In this document: in pieces, positions 22,939 through 36,043 of the stretch
Layout of the letters: each line of letters opens with the position of its first letter
Numbering within the stretch: position 1 is the stretch's first letter
Source: Varroa destructor
Taxonomy: Eukaryota > Arthropoda > Arachnida > Mesostigmata > Varroidae
Reading direction: 5' to 3'
Length of the DNA: 64,000 nucleotides
Assembly (NCBI RefSeq): GCF_002443255.2
Contig: NW_019211455.1
Span: 17,893,126-17,957,125, forward strand
The notes under the pieces: model-generated
The model's database searches: none
What the model saw: the letters and a program-made list of their open reading frames with translations, nothing else
Told to the model about the DNA's origin: nothing
Position numbers and translations under genes: made by a program

Positions 22939-25784
22939 AACATCTGGAAGAAGTCCTGTTCAGCTACATGATTCTGAGTTTAAAGTTCAGCTAGATTAAC
23001 TTATATTGTAATAGTTGTAATTAAAATAGGTGAAATAAATATATGTTATATAGTGTGTTTCAAATGTCGGCGGATTTCTAATTTGACTAGTGTAAGAGGA
23101 CTTGGGGCAAGGTTGTACATTTAGATAATATACAACTTCGGCAACAACACGCTTTTGAAAGCAAAATTTGCCCAGGTTGTTATGTGTACCGCTCAAACGG
23201 AGAGGCCGAGCTAGTGAATAGTAAATGTCTGCAAGGACATCCGTTTCGAATTCTTCCAGTGAGCGGCGGTGAACGTGTATGTATTCCGTTTATTGGAGAC
23301 TGAGTCGGGCGAGCAAAACAGAAATCTAACCATCCAGATAACAGGAGTGATATAAAAGGATCAACATTACCAAAGATTTGCGATGCAGCATTAACGGAAA
23401 CGATCAACTTTTTTTCCGAACAAAACCATATTTTCAACTTAAGGCAAGATTTGTATTGACGGCAATAATCTTCACACGGGTTAGCAACAAAGGCGGCACC
23501 ACAGAGAAACTATGATTAATTTATGTTTAGTTACCAAGATCGACATGGTTGATCTACGCTCGCTACAACAACAAGCTGTTTTGCAGGCTGTGGTAAAATT
23601 TTAAGGATTCCTGTTAAAAAAAAAAACTCTACGGAGATTCCATATTCCTTTTGCTTGAAAGCACCGCAGATGCTTTCCTCATGGCAAAACGATAAAAGAC
23701 ATTAAAAAAGAAGTGAAACAATAATCCAATGTCAAATACTCAACGAAAAAGCCTAACGCCTTCTAAAGGGTGTTACGATTATAATAGCACGACGTTTGTA
23801 TGGCGGGCTATTTCGAACTGTTCGTCCGATCACTCCGGTGTGAACGGGACCACCGAAAATTGGATCGCTGCAACGGATTTCAAACGTTTTAAGCAAACTA
23901 TTATGGTTCAGAGTGCCGTCATTCCCGCGCGTATGCGTATCATCGTACACTCAACGGAGGCATGTTCACATACGCAAAGACGCGTTCGTCCATCCATTAA
24001 ATAGGATAAAGGTATTTACTCCAGCTCACAAATGCAGTGATACCAACGAGTTCTTACGACCCGGAGTATAGCCGCATTTTCACTACCGACACCCGTATAA
24101 ATTATCGAAGTTATCATCGCAGTGAAACGTGTTATCGCCTATGTAAATTAAGTATATTTGAAATTTGGGACAGGTGTACGCCAGGCTTTGAAGCTGAAAT
24201 GACGTTTTTTTGGCTTCGCTTTGGAACTTCCTAAAGTTCGCGTATATTGGATATTGTTGCTTTAAGAAATTCTGATTACAAACGAAGAAGGTTTCTTTGT
24301 CTGCAACAACGAATTATACTACGCATAACATGGCCCTTGGCAATGCTGAGAGTAAAATAAATGAATAAAGGTAAATGCAAGTTCCTTCATTTCAGGTCGC
24401 CACTCTGACGTCGCAAATCGACCTTGGCGTAACGACTGCGTTGTTGCTAATGCATCAGGGCGGAAGTTGCATCCTATATCAGCTAAGAGTCGGTCCTAAA
24501 ACGTGATTCATTTGATCCGTATACGATATGATATAAGACCCAGAAAAGTCCTGTGAAGCGGGTTATTCACCAAGGGTACGTTTACTATTATGGGTCAGCT
24601 CTTTCATTAGAGTGATTGCTCCACCGATTCCATTTTGTTGTGGCAAATCTTGATCAAAGCGCATTCCTTTGGCTCGCAGTATAAACCACGAAACACAAGA
24701 ACTTCGATGAGCTGTTTCCTCAGCTATGACAAAATAATAGAGATCGGAGCGCGATAGGAACAACAGTTTCGCGATCGTCAACTTGAACTTTTGAAACTTA
24801 CTTGGCCATTTTCTAAGGGTATGATCAATCACTGTTATTTCTCGCATGTACATACTACTTAATGTCTAGCAGGTCAATGTTTGTTTTTATCTACCTTTAG
24901 CAAGACGTTGTGCTTCAACTGTTGCATTACATATTGAAGAGGTCCGCTCTTATTGTTGGTATTCTTTAAAAAAAAAATATGCACAATATGAACGCTATTT
25001 TTTTTTTAGTTGAGGATTGGACGTATAAAATTAATGACATGTTGTCCATGTTTAGCAAAAATGTATGACTTCGCCTGAAGGGCCTTCGTGTGTTAGATTA
25101 GGATTAAAAAAGAACGTACCTGGGTACTCAGTGTTCTAGTAAGCAACGCAGAACCTTTACTCTATGTAGCTTAGGAACTAATTATAAGAGATAAAACATA
25201 CTATTCATTGTAACTGGAGATGCATACGCTGGAGAGGATTCATGCTGGAGGGAAATTAACTTGGAAATATTTTCGGGACGTATCTCATCATCTTTTCTAC
25301 ACAAAGAACATAGACCTTACTGTTTTTCAAGTACGTTATTTCAGTTTTAGCTATCGTTAAATGTGCTTAAGGACTAGTCTCAAGGAAGCCTTTAAGCCTT
25401 GAAAATACCTTTTAGTGAAGTGATAATTTTTATTTTTATCGTAACTCGGAGTATAGTATAAATTAAGTTTCGAGAAATAGGTTTTAATTTATACCATCTT
25501 TACCAATGTATTGTGCATCTCCATAATTTTGTGTGCATAAGTCTGCGTGCAACAGAGCGAAAACTTCTGTAAATATGCAGTTGTTACAGCATCAGTTCTT
25601 AAACGGTCAGAACAATCAGACAGATCTGACAATCGGACGAAATGGGACGGATAAAGAACCTTTCGTCCAGGTGTCTGCTTTCAGTACAAACTACCTGACT
25701 GGAGTGTTAAAGGATCTTCAAACGATATCATCTCCAGATCACTGACCACGTGGCCGACATTTTGTTATGCAATTGTTGTTACAG

Positions 25785-26636
25785 GAAACAGTTTCTGAAT
25801 ATCAGGCATAGGTTTCAAGAACGGAAGAGCAGTAAACAGCGAGTAACTAGCAGATATCATTGCAGAAAGTTAGATGCAACGGTAAGTATCGAGCACGGTC
25901 TAATTATTTTGGAAAGGTAAGTAGAGGCGTTGACAGGCGGGATGCGTTGAACATGAAGAACGAATAATTATGTGCGGTTACTAAAGTCAAAGTAAAAAAC
26001 CGATTGAGGGTGTCTCATGAAAGGAACATGCTTGGTAATCGATATATGCTTACTTTGCAAGATTTTCGTATCTCATCTATGATTTTCATATATACGACAT
26101 CTAGGAAAGAAAGCAGCGCATTGGAAGACATTTATCTAATACTTACCGGATCAACTTATATTTACTATGAGATCTACACATGGTCACGCATCCGCTAGCA
26201 GTGGTTTGACCTAGCTCTGTGCTCAATTTGTAAACCCCACCAGTATTCTACCTACCGATAGTCGCTAGGGTCTACGAATAAAAAACACTTTTTTATTCAA
26301 TAATACATCAAGGCTTTTAGAGTTGCTTGTCCTTTTAATTTGCCAACGGCAGCTGGATTTTTGCCGGTGAGAGCTTGGAACAGTAAAACCTTTTTTAGGC
26401 TCACCGTCAAACGTGACCATAGCTAAACGTAGCTCTCTTTGAAGCCTATTCTACAGGTCGCGTCTTCACTATTGGCCATTACAAACATTTCTTTATTCGA
26501 GGCACATTTGCATAATACTAAAAAACAACAAGAAATCTTACAAATTTCGTCCATCGAAATCCAATCCAAATCCCCAGCGTTTTCTTCAGATGTTAGACGA
26601 TCCTAAACTTGGCAGAATCCGCCGAGCGCTTCAAAG
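25785..26636 (+). CDS. Candidate pair of internal exons, unrecognised
   Basis: A 97-nt block (25785-25881) lies between a strong acceptor (ttgttgttacag) and a strong donor (ACG|gtaagtat). It has one open frame, a basic stretch with FLNIRHRFQERKSSKQRV and YHCRKLDAT, phase 2 in and 0 out. The next block, 26590-26636, follows acceptor ttttcttcag, is open in phase 0 only (MLDDPKLGRIRRALQ) and leaves at CAAAG|gtttat. The phases agree. I could not extend the chain to a convincing start or stop; weaker partners were seen near 24900-24941 and 27141-27198. Both strong splice sites around the first block make it the best of the unassigned + strand exons. Confidence 0.27.
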
Positions 26637-28296
26637 GTTTATGCTACCATCGGTGCCTGGGCTGGTTGTTTTTCAAGGTTGCGGGGTTCTTAGCTTGAAG
26701 CTATTTCGGTTTCTTCACGCTGATTGCTACATGTATCATGACGCTCCTGCAGTATTACTAATCTGCCCATAAGTCTTCCTTCGAATTGAACGAGCGTCTT
26801 ATTTAAACCATTGCGAATCGCAATATTAACGAAATTCGTTTATATCTGATGCGTGCGGTCCAATTTAACGCAATAATAAGCAAAGTATGACCGACGTTGT
26901 ATGTGCACGTTTATGGCTCGTACATGCAAATAGGCATATTATATCTGTCGCATGTCACAAGATGCGACGAGCTCTTGACAACGGTAACGAAAACGAACGA
27001 CTGTCCCTTCCGTATCGTTGTTATTTTCCGTGATCGAGGTATCTAGTCATATCCAAAACAAGATATGTGAAAGGCATATTCCGTGGAAACCATCGCTCGA
27101 TCTAAGCAATTCGTTTAGCCGAAACTGTCCGGATGTCACCTTACAGGCCGGCATATTGAGGTTATATTCTAGCCTTTTTCAATCGATTCTAAAAGTTTGA
27201 TACACGCTCAACTAGTGCTTCAGTTAAGTTAGTAGAGGTGCTTTATTGCGAAGCATCTAAATCTATTGCGGGAGGCCTGATTAATGGTAGTTCTTTGATG
27301 AGCGCTGTTAATATACAAATCAGAAGTACGATGCAAAAAGTTGTGTACCTTAATAGCACACCTCGCTACCAGCACATCTAGCACGTTTACGTGTTGAAGA
27401 AGTATTTTAGCGTGACATTACTTTAGAGAGTAATTGTCAACCAACCACTAGGCACACGATCGACGATTTAACTAGCTTAGGCATGAAGATGCGTTTACTT
27501 AGGCTGCATTCACGGAAATCGACGGCATAAAGGCGCTACCTATTCACAGACGATACGCTATCTCTTGATAGTCTGGGAATGAATCCTAATATAGTCGCAT
27601 ATGACTAACAGAGTTTATAGGTAAATAACGGCTAAATCAGTACGAAACAGTGTGTCTATTCCCGGACGCCAAGCTAGGTCATAACATGTGTCCACGTTTA
27701 GCAGGAAAATACGTTACCCACTACGTACCCCACTAGCACAGGAATAGGTTTTTACCTTATCCATATTTGAACCTACAGTTGTTCATTACGTACCTTCTTA
27801 AGCGTAACAACATTTTGAAAGTTTAATCGGACAACCTATTATGACAGAATATGGAGTTGTTCCTATGTTGGCACTGAAACAAGTATAGCGCAGCAGAAAA
27901 AAATACAATTTTATAAATGCGTTTAAACGATATGGAGCCAATTTCCTCCAGATTCCTTATTTGTTCTCAGCGGATTTGGGTTTCTGCCAAATCGATCCAC
28001 TTTTAAACGATGGCGCCTTCACGCGAGCTCTACCCATCCCTGATCGAACATGTTCTAGACTGAATAAACATCGCTGTTTCGATTATTCGCTGCCTTGGAT
28101 CGGCCTGTTAGCATAGGCGGGGCGAAAAGGACAAAATCTTTCTCATTCATTTGCACCTAACTTGTCCTTCAAGAACAGGCCACATCCGAATCGAATTTTT
28201 CCGAGTACTAATTACGCTGATATGCGGTTTTTATCTTTCAGCCCGCCCTAATCTCAGCATCATTTCGCGCTGTGCGGAGAGCTGTGTTTCACTTAC

Positions 28297-31252
28297 CAGA
28301 GAGGCGATTTTGAACCTGTGATAAAAGGAGCTGAATAAATTATTTTCCTCTCTTTCGTCGATGCATGTGACAGGGGTTAGTAGAATGGTAGATTTTGTTC
28401 TACCCCATTAGGGAACGTCTTTATTGAGCAGAATAGCAAAGCCTACGCCTCATGTGCTCTTAGAACAACAGATAATTAACTGAACTCGCCGATTTAGGCA
28501 GCAGTTGAAGCAAAACGTATAACACATTAAGGCTGTCAAAATCGTTTGTGTAATTAGCAGCTCCACGGTCCCGTACCTCAGGCAGCGTGAATCGCTTGCG
28601 GTTCGCGTTGGTGGCGTTGATAGGTAAGGTAGCAAGTATGCTAACCTTGTGACAATGCTTTACCTCGGTTTTATAAGTCAGTGGAACTTACACAAAAACC
28701 CACTATATTCTACAATTTTACTACAGTCAAAGTAAAAATGCTGCCCATGCCCATAAAAATATTGCGCTGTTTATAGTCAACATGCGAAATGGCTTGAAAA
28801 TGGTTTTGTTATGTTCGCTCTGAAAATTCCAATATAAAAGATGCTCGCTCTGCTGGTCGACTAATTATGGAGAAAAGTTAAGCAATGAACATCTGAGTAA
28901 CAATAGCATTGCAAAAAAAAAATACAACATCTACCATCAAACGCTCTTTTTTTTAAACCATTTGAAAGAAGCTAACTACAAAAAGAGGCGGTACGTTCGA
29001 TGCAAGAAAAAGTTATTCTATCGTACTGCCGTTTGTGCAACTGTACAGGGAACAATATCAAACCGTTGCTAAAGCGATTCATCACGGCTGATGAGAAATA
29101 GATAGCACGCAACAATACAATATAATCTGTAGCGGAACAGACTGACAGGCGACTTCATGTATTTGGTCGAATGACTCAACTTACTACCATCAACTTACTG
29201 CCAACAAGACTACAACAAACCATTAAAAAGATCGACCAAAACTAATGGATAGAAAAAAAAAAACGTTATCTTCTGCCATGGCAGCGCCAGACCATATAGC
29301 CACTTTTCGATAGCTGCTTAGCAAAAATTGAGCTTTCATGCATTTGTCACATAGAACGGATTTTGCATCAGCAATAGATTATCATTAGTTCTGGTCTATG
29401 TAGGATTTTCTTAATAGTGTTCATTTAGTTTCAATAAAGGTATGCAAAGGTCACTTGTCCTAGTCTTTTGCCCAGAGGCCACGGAAGTTCCTTAGCCATA
29501 GAAGGACAGAAAATGGTAATCTTCTTTTTAAAATATAAAACATACTTTCTATAATTTCACTTTGGACTGGTCAGTGTTTTTCTCCCGATGACGTAATAAG
29601 TATTTGAATAGAATCAGGTATTTCAACAACATATTTTGCATGTGCTAAAAGTGTCATTTCTGATACTCATTTCTTTTTGATACAACCATTATGTACTGCT
29701 TCTATACGAGACTTTAACCACTAACTAGCTATTTTCAAACATGCAAGACTTCCTTAGTCCGCAAAAACTTCTTTAATGATCAAGCGATATTGGTAGCCGT
29801 AAACTTGTTAAAGTGTCGCTCAATACAAAGAATCCAATAGAATTTAGTTAGTAGCCAAAAAAAGACCAAAAATGCAAGGGCCTAAATGGCCAAAAAGTGT
29901 AAGAGGACGCAAATTATTCGCGAAAAGATTAACAGTTGTAGTTTATCTAAAGGACCTAATAAAAAATTGATAGTCATCTATTTGGAAAGGCCGTTAAACT
30001 CTATATCAGAAATGTATGTATTTAATAAATTACTTACTAATGAAATCATCTTGATGAATTTTCTCTAGACCCTTTGATTCCAAACTCTATTGAGAGTTGT
30101 CCGGTTTGCCTCGTTCTTGAATTCCTTAAAAAATGGCAATAATAAAAACCGTAAATTTCTTGCAAAAAAGAAGCTTTTGGCCTTAATGCGCGGTAAGTTC
30201 GGGTAATAGCTGATCTTCGCTGAAATTTCGAAAAAGACGCTCTGTTTCTTTGCTATGATAAACTTGTCGCTTTACGCGAGGCACACCAATGCACGCTTAG
30301 ATAAGTAACCAGGCAAAGTTTTCTCTTTTTTTAATTCGATTACGCCATTTTGTGTAAGCTTTGATGTTTTCGTTTAAGCGATGTAGATAGCCTCCACCAT
30401 ATTTTTCTATCGTATGTTATATAAGATACTTGACTATACATACTGAGTAATTAATAGGCCATTCTGAGAGTACCAGCCTACTAAAATTTAGGTAGCAATC
30501 AGTTCCAAAAAATCTATCTATTATTTAATTTAATCAAGAATCCAATTTAATTATGATATAAAACACCTTAAATTGTTTCATATATAGTAATTTCACAAGG
30601 CGGATAACGCTAACCCCTTAATTTTCAAACGTGCAGTTTAGGGTTTTCAGATAAATTTAAGCTCTCTCTATAAGCTCTACTAAATTAGTTCAGACGTGAA
30701 CTTATTCTCTGTATGAGGTTGGTCTTCGCAACGGGCTATAAACTAGTCGCCATAAGGAGATTGCGAAGAGCTGTAAGATAGAAGGATAACTAAAAATCAT
30801 CCAAAAAGGCTCACTTTGATCACATTTAAACCTTTGTATCGTTCACCGATACGTTCTCCTTTTTCTCTAGTAAATCATACGTACATGTACTGTACATACT
30901 CATTCTTAGTCTATATAAAATTTAAAAAAAACGTTAGTATCTATTTACCTGATCGTTAGATTGAATTATTAAAATTCACAGGGAGTACAGGATAGTTGGT
31001 CAACCTTGAAGGTTTAATTCATTGATGCCATAAACTGGTTGTTCTCTCACTCCTGCTTACCGCAATACACAAATGTGTTTTGCACAAAAAAAAGGCAGGA
31101 GTTTTAGCAGGAGAAGGACAATTAAATAGGACTGAAAAGCTTTGCAGCTGTAAATGTCGTTTTAAAAATGTTTGTCTAATGGTAAAAGAAATCTTTGTAT
31201 TACCTGCAGCTTTTGACTGCCGGAAAGAGCCCATGGGAGTGGTAATTCCGTA
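28297..31252 (-). CDS. Speculative minus-strand exon chain with a membrane-like segment
   Basis: Blocks at 31252-31204 (acceptor tattttttctcag, reads YGITTPMGSFRQSKAA), 31131-31061 (donor GCG|gtaagc), 29241-29185 (very strong T-rich acceptor, hydrophobic FWSIFLMVCCSLVGSK), 28645-28577 (LPINATNANRKRFTLPE, donor GAG|gtacgg) and 28315-28297 (acceptor ttatcacag, donor CTG|gtaagt) can be joined with matching phases. No start or stop is found and nothing is recognised. At 28579-28622 the + strand also has a usable acceptor and donor, so the evidence conflicts. Treat this as a lead, not as a gene model. Confidence 0.15.
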
Positions 31253-32065
31253 CTGAGAAAAAATACCGTCTGACCGAACCCACGTCTAGACATGATTTTC
31301 AGGTTTGAACTCCTTAACAAATATCGGTGACTCTTTTGCGGCACTACCTGAGTAGTGCCTTTTGAGGGTAATATGTATAGACAAAAAAAAGTCCTAGCTG
31401 TTCATAGAAACCAAAAACTTAATTACGAGGTGTCAGGAGCTTCAGCTATACAGGGTACTAAAAAGAGAAAAGGCTATATGGAGAAAGATAGGTCATAGTT
31501 GTTTACTAAGGCAGAATGTCTACGCGAAGATGGGTTAGAGCTCTTGTGTAACGCAACTCAATTAAGCTATGCTAAACTCGGCTATTTCAACGATATTGCG
31601 TGCATTATCTCTCTGCAGTTAAATAATCTCCAAATTATGACAGCTAATAATAATGACTGCGTCCAAGAAAAAGGCCCAAAGCCTGTTGCAGTACCTTATT
31701 AGTGTCAATCGATCAGATGTCAGAGCTTTTTATCACTATCGAGGAACAAAGCTGACCACTGTTTCAAATGATCAAAGTTGTGTACTTTGTATCCTACAAT
31801 GATGCATGCCGCGTCCCCCAATAATAGTAGCATCAAACGCAAGGCGATTTTCTCTCCGGCTGCACGACTGCCTTTGCAATAGGGACGGGTTTCTTAAGCC
31901 AATTTTTCCAAGCTCAATTTATGTTTTGTTGTAGAAATTAAAAAAAAAATTATATTCTGCATTAGGTTACGTGTTCTTCGCAGTGATTTTTCAATAACAT
32001 TTTTTACACGGCAGTACTCAATGTAATGTTTCGGCGACTAGATAATAAGTATATTTCTATTTAAC

Positions 32066-32085
32066 TATTATTATTATTATTATTA
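32066..32085. repeat. (ATT)n microsatellite
   Basis: TAT/ATT trinucleotide run of 20 nt, seen directly. Confidence 0.85.
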
Positions 32086-34455
32086 CCTTATGAAACTACG
32101 TTACACTTGCAATTATCATTTTGATCACCATATATATTCTATTTAATGAAAAAGGACATCTATATCATCAATTATGTGTGACATCGAACATGCCGATCCC
32201 TTGAAAAGAAAACCGTACATGCCTACTTCCGTCAAGATACTGTACTAAGGCTTTGCGCCACTCTACCCCATCCATTTGAGATTGAACTACAATAATCAGT
32301 AGAAGTGTAAGGATGAAAAACGGGTCGCATTCGAGCAAGTGCGGCGGTTACAACTAAAACCAGACTGAATCGAAGCGCAAAAATGAAATATTTTAAAGTT
32401 TTTATTGATGTTTCTCTCTAGCGTAAAAAAGCACCACGTAAATACGTATTTATCCAGACATGGCGACCAATAAACCACAATATATACTCGAGTAGAGACA
32501 CTTATTAGTTCCAGGAAACTTTGCGTCATTTCTGTGCGTTCACGGCAACAAACACGTACGTTTCCATATCATAAAACAGCAAACCCTCCAGGCGATCACA
32601 GAGCTGCTATAGGTATGCAGGCACAGGATACGCCAGAGGACATTTTAAAGGCGTCTACCTTACGGCAAAGTACCTTTTGTGCAATCCAAGTATACCGACC
32701 CTTCTCATTTTTTCAGTACAGTCTGACAGTAAATTCTATAAATGAGAGCGGAGAAAAATCCCGACGAGTGAGGCAGCGTCTGCAGCGGCAGTTGATGCGC
32801 TGGGGGAGTAAACGTGCTGAGAATTACAGAGTCCGATATCGACTTTCTTACTACATGCTGAACTTTTGAAACAAGGAGGTGAAAGTCAAACTCCACTATA
32901 AAACTCAGCTGGCTCTATGGTGCGTTAGCTGTTTAACTCCTCCAAAGCCCCCTTGCTTTGCAACAGCAGGGTCTGTGCGAGCGTAAAATGAAAAGGAGAC
33001 ATCTCTGGGAGAATGTTGCATCTTGTCCTGACCATATTTGTAGACACAATGAAGCAGAATTTAGCAATAGCTATCGGAAAGTATAAGCTATTTCTCCCGG
33101 ACTCTGCATAATAATGTGGAGTGCAATGCAATATTTTTGAAGTTTTATCTCAGGCGTATTGATAGAATCGTTGTGTTATAGAGAAGCCTGGTTTACGTAG
33201 TCACATGGGTACGAGAAATATAGCACATTTATGAGATCGCGACTGTTTAGTTAAAAACACTGGATTTAGTTTAACTTATGCGTTCAAAAAGAATACAGCC
33301 TCTATGCACATTATTGCAGAGCGACATCTTGGAAAGCATGGAATCAGCTTTGCACGTATGGCGGAGCAGTTTTGTAAAGATAGTGCGCTTTGTAACGCTT
33401 TTTTCTAACCAGATCGAAGGTAGACGTGATATTAATAGTATGGATGCTTTAGTGTTTCGTCTTGTCATGTCGTAAATTGTCATGTACGTATTGCTGAGAT
33501 TGATTTCGATGGTTCCGACAAAACCGGGTTAGCACGGAACTCTCTCCCCCAAACGTACTTCGGTCAACAACTGAACGGCCATCCCTAAGTTAGAAACTGC
33601 AATTATATCAACTTTCACCTTATCGTTGCGGGTTATATGCAGCGATGGCTGCGGCAACAATTAGTGGTGTTGAATTTTTTTTACGGCAGCTTTAGATTAA
33701 TTCCCAAAACGGAGGCAATGATACCATGACGAAATAACGGGCTTCACGAATATACTATACATCAACTGACATCTCGCTATAAACAACCGCTTTTAGGTCT
33801 ACTTGGATGGAACGGAGATGGTCCTAGTCATCAAGGATCTAAGAGAGCAGCATATTCAAGCTGTATGGTATTAACCCAAAATCAATCTCATCGAAGGAGT
33901 TACAAGCATATAGACCCGGCGCATACGTGTTTTATTTGATATGGCCTCTTTATCTTTATCTTAGCATTGTTGATTGCTGCCATTATAAAGTGAACTTATG
34001 TCAGATGATGTATACTTGCCCCTTTGAAGCTTAACAGTCTAAGATGCTACTCTCAGGCTAAATTCAATAAGAATTATAGAAATGCCACCACTTTGTAAAA
34101 TTCGTCTGCCGCCGCATCACCTATCGAAGCTGTCATACAAGACATAAGTAACTTGCTTTCCGAAATCTGACATCCCTATCGGAAAATGGAGATAAACCTG
34201 CAAAAAGGTCCATTTAAAGTATTTTCGTCTAATCTATCTAAAGAACAAAATAGACCAAAGATATTTAACGGAACATTGAAATACTATTATTGCCTTTCGT
34301 AGAAAGCCTCCATTATTTTATAGCGATGATAGTTTTTTTTTTCTCTATTTAAGGTCGAACCAGGTTCAAGTTGGAATTTTGTTGGTGTGGAAGTGTCCTA
34401 ATCTTTGACGTGTACGCGACGTATGTCTAATGACGCGGTTGCCTTTTTGTTTGTT

Positions 34456-34627
34456 TCAAATCAAATCATTGTCTAACTGAAGCCTAAGGACGCCATCTTG
34501 GTTATCAGAATGATACATCCCATTTCCGTCAATCTGAAACGAACAGTAGGTGTGCGTCTGTGCGGAATCGTATGAGCAGTTTCTCGCGAAGAGTGTTCCG
34601 AGCTCTCCACCCGATCGGGGTCCGAAC
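34456..34627 (-). CDS. Candidate terminal exon, unrecognised
   Basis: A minus-strand frame enters in phase 2 after acceptor tgaccaagatttcag and stays open for 57 codons to a TGA. It includes GPRSGGELGTLFARNCSYDS, THTYCSFQIDGNGMYH and a terminal GVLRLQLDNDL. The frame is open further upstream too, to about 34730. The patch is richer in G+C than its surroundings, which lowers stop density in several frames; two + strand frames are also open here, so the strand is uncertain. Confidence 0.18.
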
Positions 34628-35258
34628 CTGAAATCTTGGTCAGAGATCAGCACACCCATTGTTTCTACACTATTAGCTCGTAGTCTGGTCCCACGTAGTG
34701 TCAGCACCCGTCTTCCTGCCCAAGTGGTAAATCATTGGGCATAGAATAGTAATAACAATATTCTATGACGGTTTACGTGGCAGTGAATTAAGATTACCGT
34801 TGTCAGAATAGCCGGTTATTTGTACTGGCAGTGTCGCAGATGTAGACTGTGACAAATTTTAGATAGGTGTTAAATTTCCGTCGCATTTTTAAGAGGTCAA
34901 AGTTCCAGAGTCTTTCATCGATTTTTCAACCTCGACCAAACATTTCCGATAGACATTTAGCGTTATGCCCTTCTGAATACGTTTTACGTTTGGAATATTC
35001 GATATATCAAGTCACAGGCTTAGCTGTGGAACTTGCAGGTAACTAATTTCGCTATGCTCTTAACGATTTGCTACAATCACGAATGTTATCGCAAACCCAG
35101 TTATATGAAAGTATGAAAACATCCATAGTACCCTATTAATAACGTCTCTAGATAAAATCTATATTCGATACCTGATAGACTAATTAAAAGAAATTATTTC
35201 TCAAGTCCACTAAAGTGGGCTTCCTGGCTGCAGTGTATGAGCACAGCCCCAAAGCGCT

Positions 35259-36043
35259 TTATTCAACCAGCTTGGGCTGGTGACTGTTACATGCCATCGA
35301 TGTCATTGAAGAAAAAAACAATGGGAGCAGTTTCTGAACATCGCTCACACCACATTCAAGGACTCTCGAGGTAAAACTTGAGAGAGAAAGGGGTAGAGAG
35401 TGTGGGCAATATGGGAAAAAAAAAACTGGCCTGGAAGATAATCTCGGTTGAGGGCAGCCATGGGTACAATGCAAATATTAGGCCTTCGAGAGTATTTATT
35501 CCAATATAATGATCGCCTAAAAAATATGAACTAACCTGGTCTATATGTGTAGAAAAAAGTTGTCATTTAAACATAACGATTTCAAGAGAGAGATTCATCG
35601 CAACGATACAAAACGTATTACGGGTTATCTAAAATAAATTGGGCCACTAAGAGAAGTCTAGGTCACGAGCACTTGAGCTTAACAAAAACCGTCATTTTAT
35701 CCGTTAAATGAATCGAAACCAATGTGCACACATCAACAATGATTTAATTATATACTAATAGACGCATGAATAGAAAAAAAAAAAATGCATCGTCTCCCTG
35801 ATAGCAATATTTCCTCCGTGCATCACGATGTTCGAACGGCCCAATGGGCCCTGCCGTACTACGTCGAGCCTCCTGCACATGCACTGCACACATAATATCG
35901 CATAGGCAAACAAGACGTCTAGTCCCAGTTCCTATTAACATTTGGCTACCAAAAAAGAGTCGGAAACGGTTCATGTTCAGAGGAGGCTCACCGGTCTATA
36001 AGTTCAGCAAGTATTTGGAAAGCACTCGAAGTGCCAATGTACA
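35259..36043 (-). CDS. Candidate last two exons of an unrecognised minus-strand gene
   Basis: The minus-strand blocks 36043-35992 (phase 1 in, 2 out; donor GACCG|gtgagc) and 35376-35259 (phase 2 in, stop TAA) join to read as one long amphipathic helix: FQILAELIDR, then FTSRVLECGVSDVQKLLPLF, ending HQPKLVE. The acceptor of the last exon has a very long pyrimidine tract of about 45 nt (roughly 35377-35425) ending in ctctctcaag, one of the strongest in the window. No family is recognised. Exons further upstream were looked for but none could be joined convincingly. The helix continuity across the splice supports the join; its short length argues for caution. Confidence 0.33.

Larger units (their letters stand above)
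21579..35258. other. Mostly non-coding; only low-confidence exon candidates
   Basis: It contains microsatellites at 22.5-22.6 kb, the 12-nt triple repeat at 21.95 kb, and the candidates listed separately at 22.7-22.9, 25.8-26.6, 28.3-31.3 and 34.5-34.6 kb. Other exon-like blocks with good acceptors (24397, 28243, 32716) stay open but could not be tied to partners. No transposon, RNA gene or known protein was recognised. Confidence 0.4.
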
